NCBI GenBank assembly: GCA_020205615.1
Contig: CM035160.1
Coordinates: forward strand, 4,008,437 to 4,072,436
Source: Panax quinquefolius
Taxonomy: Eukaryota; Streptophyta; Magnoliopsida; Apiales; Araliaceae
Direction of reading: 5' to 3'
DNA length: 64,000 bases
Part shown: positions 35,889 to 48,594 of the stretch, piece after piece
Layout: each line of letters begins with the position of its first letter
Numbering within the stretch: position 1 is the stretch's first letter
Notes under the pieces: model-generated
Seen by the model: the letters and a program-made list of their open reading frames with translations, nothing else
What the model was told of the DNA's origin: nothing
Database searches by the model: none
Position numbers and translations under genes: made by a program

Positions 35889-36430
35889 GTTAGAATTATA
35901 GGATCACACACGCACTAACGATAGAGAATTAAGAAGAACACGCACGAGATTACGTGGTTCCCCAATTTGGGTACTCTTTCATGACGAACTTATTGTTTAT
36001 TGATGATTCCTTTGTTACATAGGGTTTCTGATAGATAGTATATATATCTCTTAATCCTATTCCAAATTACTCTACTTCATATTATAATTAATTCATAATC
36101 CTTTCCAATAAACAATCCACATGCAGAGATTCTTGTGCAGATCTTGGCCGCATATTATTCAAAGCATACTGTGCAGCACCGCGCTATTCTAGCCCACACG
36201 CTTCCTCCAATGCCGGCGTGCCCGGCGCTCATGTACGTCGTCCTTCTTTGTCCGAAGACCTCCGATTAAATGCTAAGCGTGCCCTTCATCCGTCTTGAGC
36301 TTGACCAAATAAGCCAAGGCTTATTATGGCGATATCATACCGCAAGACTTCTCCTCCGCGACCTTCGGTTATGTCGTTATTCATAGACTAAATTTCTTTT
36401 CAGCTAGAACTTATATTATGAAATAGTCGC
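35889..36430. mobile_element. Possible LTR fragment (Copia- or TRIM-like)
   Basis: It starts TGTTAGAATTATAGG and soon has GAGATTACGTGGTTCCCC, a phrase common near the ends of plant Copia-type LTRs. A more GC-rich stretch follows (36130-36360). No second LTR, primer site or coding part was found, and the right end is not defined. Confidence 0.3.
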
Positions 36431-36680
36431 AAGCTTACCAACGTTATATAATTAATATATTATCTTAAGTACTGAGAAATATTCTGGCTAGAAAGTGCCT
36501 TTGTAGTGCAAAAAGCTGATCTTAGAACAGTGTTATCAATATAATATGTACTTTGTTTAAAAGTTTGAACAAAGCTAATTAAATCTATGAGTTTTAATAG
36601 TATATATACCTTTAATTAATAAGAGTATTTGAATCCCTAACCTACATTATTGTCCAAGTTGATTAACATAATAATCCAAT

Positions 36681-36960
36681 TTAGTTAGCATGCCTTCTTG
36701 TCTTGAAGATCACTTCCTCTTTCATGCCATAGTGGCCAACAGGTACATATGGCTGATACCCAATTCGTACATGGTTTCGATTATAATGGCTTACAGATAG
36801 GTGATCAATAACATGCATGAAACCCTTTTGGTACGTCCAACTGTGTGGTCCAATAGCACGCCATAGATTAGCCTTGTCATCGCCTACCCTGCTGAGACCG
36901 TGTTTGGAGTTGATAAAATTGGGAATTTGAGTCCTACGTACTATGCACGTTGTGACAAAA
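36681..36960 (-). other. Exon-like terminal coding piece, product not recognised
   Basis: An open stretch on the minus strand ends in a stop at 36681-36683. It reads with varied, non-repetitive composition: LWRAIGPHSWTYQKGFMHVI, then YQPYVPVGHYGMKEEV and a basic tail. This is unlike the surrounding AT-rich noise and could be the last exon of a gene or a captured fragment. The frame upstream runs into (AC)n/(AT)n microsatellite at 37019-37067, so no gene model follows. I do not recognise the family. Confidence 0.3.
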
Positions 36961-37018
36961 ACATACATATCGATTCTTGTTGCAAATAAACATAATGACA
37001 TAGTCCGTAAATTAATAT

Positions 37019-37070
<52 letters not shown>

Positions 37071-37792
37071 GATAGATGTTTCTATCACAACAAAAGTCGA
37101 CAACATTACTAATTTTTTCCAATTGAGAATAATTAAGGAATAGACCAATTGCATGATGAGAAATTAGATTAATATTTTGGGTGAGAGGCTACATATATAT
37201 AACAATTAATTATGATCCTAATGCATGTATCATTTCTATCCTAGGACATATTGAATACCAAACACAGCCAAAGTAAATAATTAATCTAACTTCCATTAAC
37301 TGGCTAAAGGTATTAGCCCTTAAAATTAAATATTAGAGGTAGGATAGGTGGGGGGTCAAATGGGACACATTTGGGCAAGGTCTACATGTTGGTGCCTATG
37401 TGTGACAGGAGAAAGTGATTGAAAGTGATTAGTGTATATATATAAATAAATAAGATTAGTTAATAGGGTATTGCTCGACAAGCTGTGGCCTCCAATACTT
37501 AAACAAATGAAGTACTAGCTAGAAAAGAAGAGAAATGAGAAAATCCTTTTAATTTAATTCCCTCTATCTTATGTGCAACTTCCCTTAAGTCAGGTGTTCT
37601 ATTCCAGTGTCACTATCTTTTGTTTCTTTCATTTTTGGACTATGCTCCTTTTTTTAAACAATTAAAGCACCCCTTCCGTCTTGCTTTACATTAATTAATA
37701 TCATTATCTAAACCTATTTTTAATTTTAATTGCATATAAATCACGGATCCCATCATTTGCCATAATCCACCGGCCAGTTTAAAATTAATTAG

Positions 37793-37842
<50 letters not shown>

Positions 37843-37863
37843 TAATCCATAGCTAACGTTATA
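36961..37863. other. Intergenic DNA with microsatellites
   Basis: (AC)n then (AT)n at 37019-37067 and (TA)n at about 37797-37840. CACCCCTTCCGTCTTG near 37668 is weakly like a Stowaway end. No gene is seen. Confidence 0.6.
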
Positions 37864-38547
37864 TGTGACTCCCAAAATCGGTGATCATCACCTATTCCGA
37901 ATTAGCCAAATACATAATCTGAAAAATTCAAATACAACTTAATTATACATCTGACGATGTCGTAAAATACGATTAAACATATCTTGTGAGTTTTAATACA
38001 AATATTGTCATCTACAGACAATATACAAACTCAATGGGGTCCTCATTACATTTATTATCACACTATTTCATAGAATAGTGAGGACTACTAATCTATTATC
38101 TGGATCATCACTGCTCCCCATTGATCCCCTCGCCTACGTTCTCATTTCCCGAGAGAACAATGAAAGCAAAAGGGTGAGAACAACTAGGCCGATAAAGAAA
38201 TATTATGACTAAGATAATGCGTAATAAATTATCATTAGCCTTGGCCGGTGTTAAACCGATAAAATATAACAAACATCAAGTTTAATCTGCGTAAGAACAA
38301 ACAATCCATTAGAAGACTCAAGTAGAGAATAAAATCTACTATCTTCTATGATTTAAAAGGTTTTTCATGACTTTTATCATTTGAGACTCGAACTTCATAA
38401 ATAATTCACATCATCCATGCACTACTACCAAAGATATTCATTAAGATCACAACCACAAATTATCCATGCACCTGCGGCCCAGGATATTCGTGTATTCATC
38501 GATAATGGTGATGATCATGCCAACAATCATCCCATCAACGCACTACG
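37864..38547 (-). repeat. Fragment of an older, divergent LTR
   Basis: It begins TGTGACTCCCAAAAT, follows the same order as the other LTRs (TGAGTTTTAATACAAATATT, GTGAGGACTACTA, AAGGGTGAGAACAACTAG) but is clearly more divergent. It is cut at 38547, where the LTR of element II begins. The missing right part may be the divergent LTR end at 49832-50486. Confidence 0.7.
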
Positions 38548-41261
38548 TGTGACGCCCCCAAAATAGGTATACATCACCCATTCTGAGTTGTCGATACATG
38601 ATGTAAAACAACTACAACTTTATTATTACAACAATAAAATCGTGAGTTTGAATACAAATATTATCTTACAGACAATATCTATATTCAAATAAATCCTCAT
38701 CACATTTATTGATACATTATTTTACAAAATGGTGAGGACTACTAAACAATTCTTTCTAAAACCTTCATTCCATACCCCGACTCTGACTTCGCTATATTTT
38801 CGCCTCCCGAGGAGAAAAATGGAACAAAAAGGAAAAGGGTGAGCTCAACTAGCCCGAAAGAAAGAATATTATGACTAAGATAATATACAACAAATTACCG
38901 TTAGTCTTCAACAGAAAAAATCTAATAGAATACAATAGACAACAAATTTTAAATCAATATTCGCAATGAAATAATAATTCATTAGAAGAGTTAAGTAGAG
39001 AATGCAAACTACTATCTTACATGTATGAATTTAAAAGTTCATCGCCTATCTTTTATCCCCGTAACATCAATCAATATACATCCGAAATCAAATATTCATC
39101 TTTTACTTTCTGGCCAAAGATATTCATCGATTAATCATGTTCATCTAAACACTGCTCATCTTTGCACTACTACCAAAGATATTCTTCAAAATCATTCATC
39201 TGCACTACAGTGCAAAGATATTCAATAATATCATCATTTAAGACCGAGGATGATGAAAATATTTTTAAAGAAACGAATCCAAAGAAACAAAATGACAAGG
39301 ATTAAGGATTAAGGATTAGTACTTTGTTTTATCCATGTTCAAAAATACCTCAAAAATAATCATAGTGGTGTAAAATTCAAGAATGATCAAAACATGGATA
39401 CAATCAAAGCTAGTATCCGAATAGATATTTTGGACAAAAAGAAGAAATTTTATTTTTCGATGAATAGTCTTGATATCGTGAATAGTCTTAGTATCGTGAA
39501 TAAGAACTCAGACACCAAAAGATAAAAATTTCCCAAAAAAAATATCTTCACGCTTACATGAATAGTACTCGTGAATAGTAACTCGTGAATAATAACTCAT
39601 GAATAAGAACTTGTGAATAATAACTCAATAATAGTAACCCACACGTGAAAAAGTTCCAAATTTGATAAAAGTTCCAACCAATATTTCAAAGATAATGATA
39701 TTGAAGAAATAATATCATTTGAGAAGAAAATAACATCCCTTACCTCGAAAGATTAGTACTTACAAATTTGAATATCGGGTATAGTCTTTGAAGGAACTTG
39801 CACCGTCTAACAATACTCAAAGTATACTCACAAGAATACGCTCAATATATCGAGAGAAAAATAGAGAGAAACTTGGGTTTACATTGTGATTTTCAATTCT
39901 AACCTAAGCACCTATTTATAGGAAATTGCTTAGAAACACCAAAGAAGAAAATTGAATATAATATTAATATATTTTTCACATTTTCTTTAGCCCACCTTAG
40001 ACAACTGATCTCAGCCCATTTGAATCACATGTGAGGCCAACTTAGTTGCAAAAAAATGTTTTTCTCAAAATAATTAACTAAAACTCTCAAAATTAATTAT
40101 TTGAACTTGAACTTCAATAATTCATAATAAATAGCCCTTTTATCAGAAAATTCAAATCTCATGAGTTTTTTTATAGGAAATTCAATTCTCTACAACTTTA
40201 CAGAAGAAAGTTTTCCGAATTCCAAATGTAAGTTGACCAAAAATCCACAACGAAGCGATTTTACGTGCTATAATCAAATTTCTCGAATAATTGTGTCCAC
40301 CAACACACAAAAACATGTGTTAAAACATTTAATGCCACAAAAATACTCTTCCTCCTCATATACTCATATATCCCACATTCATTGTAAAAATATCATCGTT
40401 AATATATTATTAAAATAATATATTTAAATGAATTATTTTATCGTAAAAGATAAAATATTAATTTTCAACAATTGTCACATTAAAATTTTCTCCATCTATA
40501 TCCTCATAAAATCAATATTTTCCTCATCATATAAATCAATAATTAATTATTCATAAATAATATATTATAGAATCACATTATTGACAAACGAGGCGCCTCC
40601 CGGGATAGAGGGGCTTTCGAATAAGGATCTCTCTTACTTCTTGGCAATATGATTAGGCGACCAAACCTCTCCTTAGATGTAACTTTCTAGACATTGTCAA
40701 TAATGTTATCTAATAATATTATTCGGATAATATGAATTATTGTCTGATAATGGAAAATACGGTTAATATGACAATTATTGAAACAACAATGATATATAAA
40801 ATGTCAACGTAGCAATTATTGAATCAATAAAATAAAATCTTTGAGCGATAATTCTCAGTAACCATTATTGAGTAGTGCCTTTTCAATAATTGGTGCAATA
40901 CAGCAGTGCTTCTTGTGTGCAACAACGCCATACATCGCGTGTTTAACCACCGTGTATTCCAACAATGTTAATCTGTAACAACTACTGCCTGTTATTTTTA
41001 AACAACTTATATTTGTCGTTTTCTTCATTCAATCGCTTTTACGTTATGGGACCCACATTATTGGTCATTTGTTCAAATTTAATATTCCCCCCAAGCGATC
41101 GAATATTCTCCGACAACAATGAATATTTTATAACCACTTACTTATTTTGAAATATTTGCGTATTTTACCCCTAACTATCCACATTAATCAAATCAACCCT
41201 TACTATTTCAAAATAATAAATAGAAAATTAAATTTCATTAATAATAAGTTGAGGTCTTACA
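38548..41261 (-). repeat. 3' LTR of element II
   Basis: About 2.71 kb, TGTGACGCC to GTCTTACA on the plus strand. Compared with element I it has extra short tandem units around 39540-39650. Confidence 0.9.
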
Positions 41262-41274
41262 ACCTCCCTCCTTA

Positions 41275-44200
41275 TGAAATTTCGGTCCTCTAAATTGACT
41301 TACGACTGGTGTTTGAAAAGGTGAGGATACCTCACTTTTTATTTCCGTTTCCAATTCCTGTGTCATTTCTCTATAAAGCATGATTTCTCCACAAACTTTA
41401 ACTTGTGGTATGACCTTTCATGGCGTAGGACATGCTCCTTCCTATCTAAAATCTTGGACAGTACCTCCTCATCGTGGATTGAGCTTTTCTCTTCCCAAAT
41501 CTTGTAACTCCCTTCCACGGAGAACTCACAACAATACACGATCCCTACACTAAATTCCACGTCCTTTCGATGAAGATCCGCGCATAACTCTTTTGTCGAT
41601 CTTGTCTTGGTTTGTATACGTTGTCAAATCATTTGAATCTTTTCGTAGTCATACGCGTCTTAACTTTCGGGTCCCAAAATGTTGCTTCACCCACCTCATC
41701 CCAACATATTGGAGAACGACATTTTCGTCCATATAATGCTTCAATGGAGCCACACCTATATACTTGCACGATAACCGCTTTGTTGTAGAAGAATTCCACC
41801 AATGGTAAATACTTATCCCAACCGCCTTGAAGTCTAGGACACACAGTCTTAATAAATCTTCAAGAGTTTGAATAGTCCTTTCGATTGTCCGTCCGCTTTG
41901 AGGATGGTATGCTTAATCAATCGTAAATCCGTGCCCATAGCTTTTTGCAAGCTAACCCAAAATCTTGAAGTGAATCTTGGGTCACGATCCAAAACTATGG
42001 ATACAGGCATGCCATGCAACCTCACAATCTCATTCACGCATATACTAAAGAAGACGTTCAAGTGAATAAGTCTCCGTGTCGGCAAGAAATGAAAGCGGAC
42101 TTGGTTAATCTATCAACAATAACCCAAATAGCATTGATGCCACGAAAACGTAGGGGAAGACCCGTAACGAAATCCATGGTAATGTGTTCCCACTTCCATT
42201 TCGGAATCTCAAGTGGTTGCAACGGACCCTTAGGTACCGGATGCTCCGCTTTTACACGTTGACAAGTTAAACACATTGAGATAAACTTTGCAATCTCTCT
42301 CTTCATATTGTTCCACCAAAATGTATGTCAAGATCACGATACATTTTGGTAATTCGAGATGGATTGCAAATGGTGTATTGTGTGCCTCTACATCATAATC
42401 TTGTACTTCAAATCGAGTCGTTAGGAACACAAAGTCTAGAGTGGACTCAAGTATTCCTTCTTCATCAATTCTCGCCTCCGGAATAGCTCCTTCTTGTACT
42501 TTCTTCTTCATACGATCATTTCCTCAGATTGGTGGCTCGAAAGCTGACCTTAACTTTTTCTATTAAAGTTGGCTCTGTCGTATACTTGACATCATCGCAC
42601 TTTCGTTCCTGCATATGATCTTCTTCTCACTCAACGTCGCCTACCACGTTCACTTTTCCGGATGGTGCTTGAATAGTGTGGTCGTAGTCTTTCAATAGCT
42701 CGAGCCAACGTCATTTGTCGCGTGTTGAGTTCTTTTTTGAGTGAAGAAATATTTAAGGCTTTTATGGTCTAAATATATCTCCACTTTCTCCCCATATAGA
42801 TAGTGCCTCCATATCTTTAAGCAAAACGATCACTTTGCTAACTCTAGATCATGAGTAGGATAATTCCTCTCATACTCTTTAAGTTGTCGCGAGGCATAGG
42901 CTATGACTTTCCCACGTTGCATGAGAACACATCCTAACCCTTCGCTTCAAGCATCATTTGAGATAACAAATCCATCCGAACCGGATGGTATTGTTAGAAA
43001 CAGTCTTAAAAATAAGTCTCCTCTTAAGCTCTTGAAACTCTTCTCGCATTCTTCGCTCAAACGAATTTTGTATCCTTCCGAGTTAAGCGGGTTAATGGAG
43101 TAGCGATTCGAGAAAACCTTCCACGAATCTCCTATAATAACCAAATAAGCCCAAAAACTACGTCTTGATCCACCGACTTGGTTGCTCTAACTTTGTATTG
43201 CTTCAATCTTGGCGGATCAACGGATACTCCATGTTTAGACACCACGTGCCCAAGGAATGCTACTTCCTCGAAGCGAACTCGCATTTCTTCAATTTGGCAT
43301 ATAGTTTGTTTTCACGAAGCCTTTGAGTACCACCAACTTCAAATGGTGCTCATGATCTTCACGACTTTTGGAATATATGAGGATGTCATCAATAAAAACA
43401 ACAACGAATGATCCAAATATTCCTTGAATACTTTGGTTCATCATATCCATGAAAGCCAGTAGAGCATTAGTCAATCCGAAGAGACGTGACTAAGAATTCA
43501 TAATGCCCATCTGAGTTCGGCGGCGCTTGGAATATCCTCGCCTAATCTTGATTTGATGATATCCGAATCGAAGATCGATTTTTGAAAAGAATTGTGCCCT
43601 TGCAATCTGGTCAAACAAGTCATCAATACGAGGTGAGGATACCTATTCTTGATGGTGACATGGTTCAATTCCCGATAGTCGTCTGAAGTCGCATACTCAC
43701 GCCTTTTCTTCTTTACAGAATAAAACAGGAGCACCCCAAGGAGATGTACTAGGATGAATGAAACCGATGTCCAACAATTCTCGTAGTTGGACCTTTAACT
43801 CTGAAGTTCAATAGGAGCCATTCGATATGGGGTTTTAGAAATGGACTTTGTACCAGGTTCAAGATCAATAAAGAATTCAACTTCACGTTACGGGGTGAGG
43901 CCGGAAGTTCTTGAAATACGTCGTGAAAGTCAATAACAACAGAATATTATTCAAATTTGACGTGTCTTTATTCAAATCCATAACATGGGCTAAGAAAGCT
44001 TGACATCCGTTTTTCAATAAACGAATAGCTTTATGATTAGATATGACAATTGATTGATTTTAATGGTTTAGTTGCTTGAATTAAGCATAACAGGTTGGTT
44101 AGAATATGAAAACTAACAACCTTACGAAAACAATCAATTTTGGCATGATGAGTAGTTAACCAATCAATCCCTAAAATCACATCAAAAGCAAGTATCTTTA

Positions 44201-44530
44201 AAGAGATAAGGTCAATGGTAAGTAATGGTGCCAACTTGAATCAAACAAGATTTATAAACGATGGATGTGATAAAAGTTTCTCTAACGGAGTTTCCACAGA
44301 TAGTCAAAGTCTAATTTCTCGAGTCAAGTTTAAACGTTGAGCACAAGCAGAGAGATAAATGAATGGGTAAAGACCGGTATCAAGTAAGGTATAAACTTCG
44401 CAGAATTTATAAATAGCTTACCCGTGATCACCTCATTTGGGTTCCTCGCATTTTGACCCGATCACAACAAACGCTCTTCCCGAATCGTTGACTTTGACTT
44501 TTACGGGGATGATCTTTTGAGTCACCGTCC
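41275..44530 (-). pseudogene. pol of element II, broken
   Basis: Minus-strand pieces in order: protease (DVILGIDWLTTHHAKIDC), reverse transcriptase ([15 protein letters not shown] near 43650 and the FVVVFIDDILIYSKS active site near 43390), RNase H remnants with the SNDASFEA-like start near 42950, the integrase zinc-finger part (ISMCLTCQRVKAEHPVPKG near 42250, both cysteines kept), integrase core (SIVLDRDPRFTSRFW near 41980, and ADGQS near 41890) and the integrase C-terminus (EALYGRKCRSPICWDEVGEA near 41720). A chromodomain-like tail (RNHA...E...YPHLF in several frames) precedes the polypurine tract. It is better preserved than in element I but still full of frameshifts; no open frame exceeds about 95 codons. 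Confidence 0.85.
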
Positions 44531-44559
44531 CATTGAACTAGGTTTCATTCACACTGCAT

Positions 44560-45425
44560 AATCTTGAAAGCGATATGTCTTTCCTTTCCACAATTATAGC
44601 ATACCTTGAACTGTTGGATAGTTTGGACTAATATGTCCTCTCTTCCCGCATTTATAGCATATAACCGGTGGTCGTTCTCCTCCCCATTAGAACCGGTTGT
44701 TCTTGCAAGACTTTGTCTTCTTCACATGGTCGGTTGTTAAATCTCCTTTTTAAAATCTTTTTTCCCGACTTCGCTTCTTCTATTTTCATGGCCGTGATTA
44801 CCACCAGTGGGTTACCATTTTATCCGTCTGCTTTTTCTCCGTTGGTTATCATTATTTTGTTGATCGCTATCTCCGTACGATCCTGGTTATGGTCCTCAAG
44901 TTGGCCGTACTCGTTATCTCGCTCTAATAATTGAGCCTCATTTACAACATCTGAATAGAGAGAAGTTTATGAGAAATGAGATCTTGGCGTATCTTGGGTT
45001 TCAAACCTCTAAGAAACATCCGCGTCATCGCTCCTCATTCTCCACCAAATGAGGTCTGAAACTCGGATAACTCTGCAAACTTTGCCTCGTCTTTGAGACA
45101 CCGCATGTTTGTTTTGCTCTAATCGATGAACTCCACTTCCTTCATATATGACGAACACTTTCGGAAAGTATTTGTCATTAAATAGTTTCAAATGTTTCCC
45201 GAAGACATCTTTGAGTGCAAATTTGGATGGGTACGCTTCATGAGACTCCACCAGTGATCCGCTCGCCATTTTAACATAAAGGTGGCGAATGGAACCTTCT
45301 GCTCTCTGTGCATCCAAAGACATCGAATATCTTGGTAATTTGCTTGACCCATGTTTTCGCCGATGATCGGATCTGGCTTTGCCTTTAAATTCGTGGTCCC
45401 AACTCTTTGAATCGCTTGGCCGTGA
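44560..45425 (-). pseudogene. gag of element II, main part, broken
   Basis: The minus strand holds capsid-like pieces (KLFNDKYFPKVF and MSLDAQRAEGSIRHLY) and, at about 44590-44660, a zinc-knuckle remnant read from CYKCGK with GHISPNC-like sequence in a shifted frame. The frame is cut at 45425 by an inverted solo LTR, and the upstream gag and leader continue at 48009. Confidence 0.75.
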
Positions 45426-48008
45426 TCGTAAAGACCCAACTTATTATTAATAAAATTTAATTTTCTATTTATTATTTTGAAATAGTAAGGGTTGATGTGA
45501 TTAATGTGGATTGTTAGGGGTAAAATCATGAAATATTTCAAAATAAGCAAGTGGTTATAAAATATTCATTGTTGTTTGTGGAATATTCGTTTGGTCGTGG
45601 AATATTCAAATCTTTGTCGGGGGAATATTAAATGCAACGAAGCAGACTATGTGTGGGCCCCATAACGGAAAGTGATTGGATGAAGAAAACGACAAATATA
45701 AGTTGGTTAAAAATAACGGGCGTAGTTATTACCATTAATCTCAAGTAAAATACTCTGGTGGTTAAAACACGGTAGAAGATTACGGTATTGCACCAATTAT
45801 TGATTCTTACGAAAGAAGCCACTACTCAATAATGGTTACGATAATTCTTTGCTCAATATTTTATTTTATTGATTCAATAATTCTTTGCGTTGATATTTTA
45901 TATTGTCATTGTTGTTTGATAATTGTCATTACACAATATTTTTTCATTATCGAAGCAATAATTCATATTATCTGAATAATATTATTAGATAACATTATTG
46001 GCAATGTCTAGAAAGTTACATCAAGGAGAGGTTTGGTCACCTAATTGCGCTTGTAGAAGGAGAAATTCTTATTGGAAAGCCCTGCTTTCTGAGGACTATG
46101 CAGTTGTCGATATTGTGATTCTGTAATATTATTTGTGAATAATTAATTATTGATTCATATGATGAGGAAAATATTGATTTTTGTGGATATAGATGGAGAA
46201 AAATTTTAATGTGACAATTGTTGAAAATTGAAATTTTATCTTTTACGATAAAAAAATTCATTTAAATATATTATTATATTTTAATAATATAATAATGGTG
46301 ATATTTTTACAACGAATGTGAGATACATGAGTATCTGAGGAGGAAGAGTATTTTTTGTTACAATAAATGTTTAAAACATGTTAAACATGTCGGTGGACCC
46401 CATTTATTATTTGAAATTTGATTATACCACAAAAAATCTCCCGTTTGTGGATTTGGTCCAATTTCTCGATTGGAATTTGGAAAAACTTTCTTCCGCAAAG
46501 TTGTAGAAAATGAATTTCCTATAAAAATCGCGAGATTCAATTTTTACGATAAAAGGGCTATTTATTGTGAATTATTGAAGTTCAAGCTCAAATAATTGAT
46601 TTTTGGAAGTTTTAATTATTTAAATTAAGAAAAACGTTTTTAATGTTTTGTCACATGGTGGTGATGTCTTGGACCAAATTAGTGGGAGTAGGAAATTTGA
46701 AAAAATAATATTATTAATTTATTAAATTTTACTGCTTTGGTGTTCTAGCATTTTCCTATAAATAGGGTCTTGGGTTAGAATTGAAAATCACACCGAAACT
46801 GAAGTTTTCTCTCTATATTATCGAAGTATTCTTGTGAGTATTTTGAGTATACTTTGAGTATTGTTAGGCGGTGCAAGTTCCTTGAAAGACTATACGGTAT
46901 TCCATTTTAGATAAGTCTTAATCTTTCGAGGTAAGGGATATTATTTTTTAAATAATGATATTATTTCTTGATATCATTATATTGAAATATTGATCTGAAG
47001 TTTTTATCAAAGTTTGAACTTTTGGTGTAGATTCTTATTCACGTATCGACCTTTATTCACGTATCTGACCTTTATTCACGAATCGGCCTTTTTTATCGAA
47101 AATGAAAATTTTTCTTTTAAGTCAAAATATCTAATACGGATCTTAGCTTTGATTGTATCCATGTTTTGATCATTCTTGAATTTTACACCCTTTGCGATTA
47201 TTTTTGAGGTATTTTTGGGCGTGAATAAAACAAAATCACGAATCCTTAATCCTTAATCCTTGTCATTTTGTTTCCTTTGGATTCGTTTCTTTAAAAATAT
47301 TTTCATCATCTTGAGTCTTAAATGATGATATTATGGAATATCTTTGGCACATAGTGCAGATGAATGCTTTCTGAAGAATATCTTTGGCATGTAGTGCAGA
47401 TGAGCAGTGTTTAGATGAACATGACCCGGTGATGAATATCTTTGGCACATAGTGCAAAATGAATATGTGATTCGGATATATATTGATTGATGTTACGAGG
47501 GATAAAAGATGAGCGATGAACTTTTAAATTCATCATGGAAGATAGTAGTTTGCATTCTCTACTTAACTCTTACAATGAATTATTATTTCATTGCGAATAT
47601 TGATTTAAAATTTGTTGTCTATTGTATTACATTAGATTTTTTACATTGAAGACTAACGGTAATTTGTTGTATATTATCTTAGTCATAATATTCTTTCTTG
47701 AGCTAGTTGAGCTCACCCTTTTCTTTTGTTTCATTTTTTTTCTCGGGAGGCGAGAATATAAGCGATGCAGTCGGGGTTTGGAATGAAGGTTACAGAGAGA
47801 GTTGTTTAGTAGTCCTCACCATTTTTTGTAAAATAATGTATCAATAAATATGATGAGGATTTATTTGAGTATAGATATTGTCAGAAGATAATATTTGTAT
47901 TCAAACTCACGGTTTATTGTTGTTGTAATAAAAAAGTGGTAGTTATTTACATACCGTGTATTGTGACTTCGAGAATGGGTGATGTATACCTATTTTGGGG
48001 GCGTCCGC
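45426..48008 (+). mobile_element. Solo LTR inserted in reverse inside gag of element II
   Basis: A full-length LTR of about 2.58 kb in the opposite orientation to its host, starting GTAAAGACCCAAC and ending GGGGGCGTC. CGTGA (45421-45425) on the left and GGTGA (48009-48013) on the right are a near-perfect 5-bp target duplication. Joining the flanks restores the gag/leader sequence seen in element I (near 22650). No internal retroelement sequence is present, as after recombination between two LTRs. Confidence 0.85.
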
Positions 48009-48594
48009 GGTGACAACCCGTGAATTGCTATCATTTCCTCCTCAGTATTTTGAACACGAGTCTCCTCGTCGATTTTTTGCATGAATCGCAAAAAACTTCT
48101 AAACATCCCCTCGTTCATCATCTCTTTCAATGGTGTTGTTCACGGGAGGAACATTGCCACTGACTGTTGCGTTCTCCCTCGTTGGTGAGTACATGCGTCT
48201 CCACGGTCTCATTTCCATTGTTAATATTCTCGGTCGACATTCTCAAATCTTGTCGTAAAACAAGGGTTAATTAAGGAAATTAATATATCACATAATATCC
48301 CTATATCTTGACCAACTAACAAATAAGCTTAGGTAGGTAGGACACACACTAGCGAAAGATTTACTCGTCTCTCCCTCCTAGTTCTATTCCCCGATCTCCG
48401 CCAGAGATCATATCCTAAAGCTCGATACCAATCAGACCCCTCATGGTGCTTCAACCACACAGACTCACAATGGTACTATCGGTTTGCCATCAAGAAATCA
48501 AGTCCCCTACGGAGAGTCGGCTTCGGTGCATCCCCATAAATGAAGTCACCAAATGAGAGGCTCGGGGCTCTTTACTTATGGCTCGATACCAACC
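48009..48594 (-). other. Leader of element II with duplicated primer-binding motif
   Basis: 48009-48419 matches the element I leader (22655-23060). Next to the 5' LTR the primer motif TTGGTATCGAGC (minus strand) occurs at 48581-48593 and again, as ATTGGTATCGAGC, at 48420-48432, 161 bases apart. Element I has only one copy and lacks the DNA between them. Confidence 0.75.

Noticed and set aside
39540..39650. Regular short repeats that could suggest a CRISPR array
   Set aside because: The units are 13-mer tandem repeats without spacers, inside an LTR of a plant retrotransposon.
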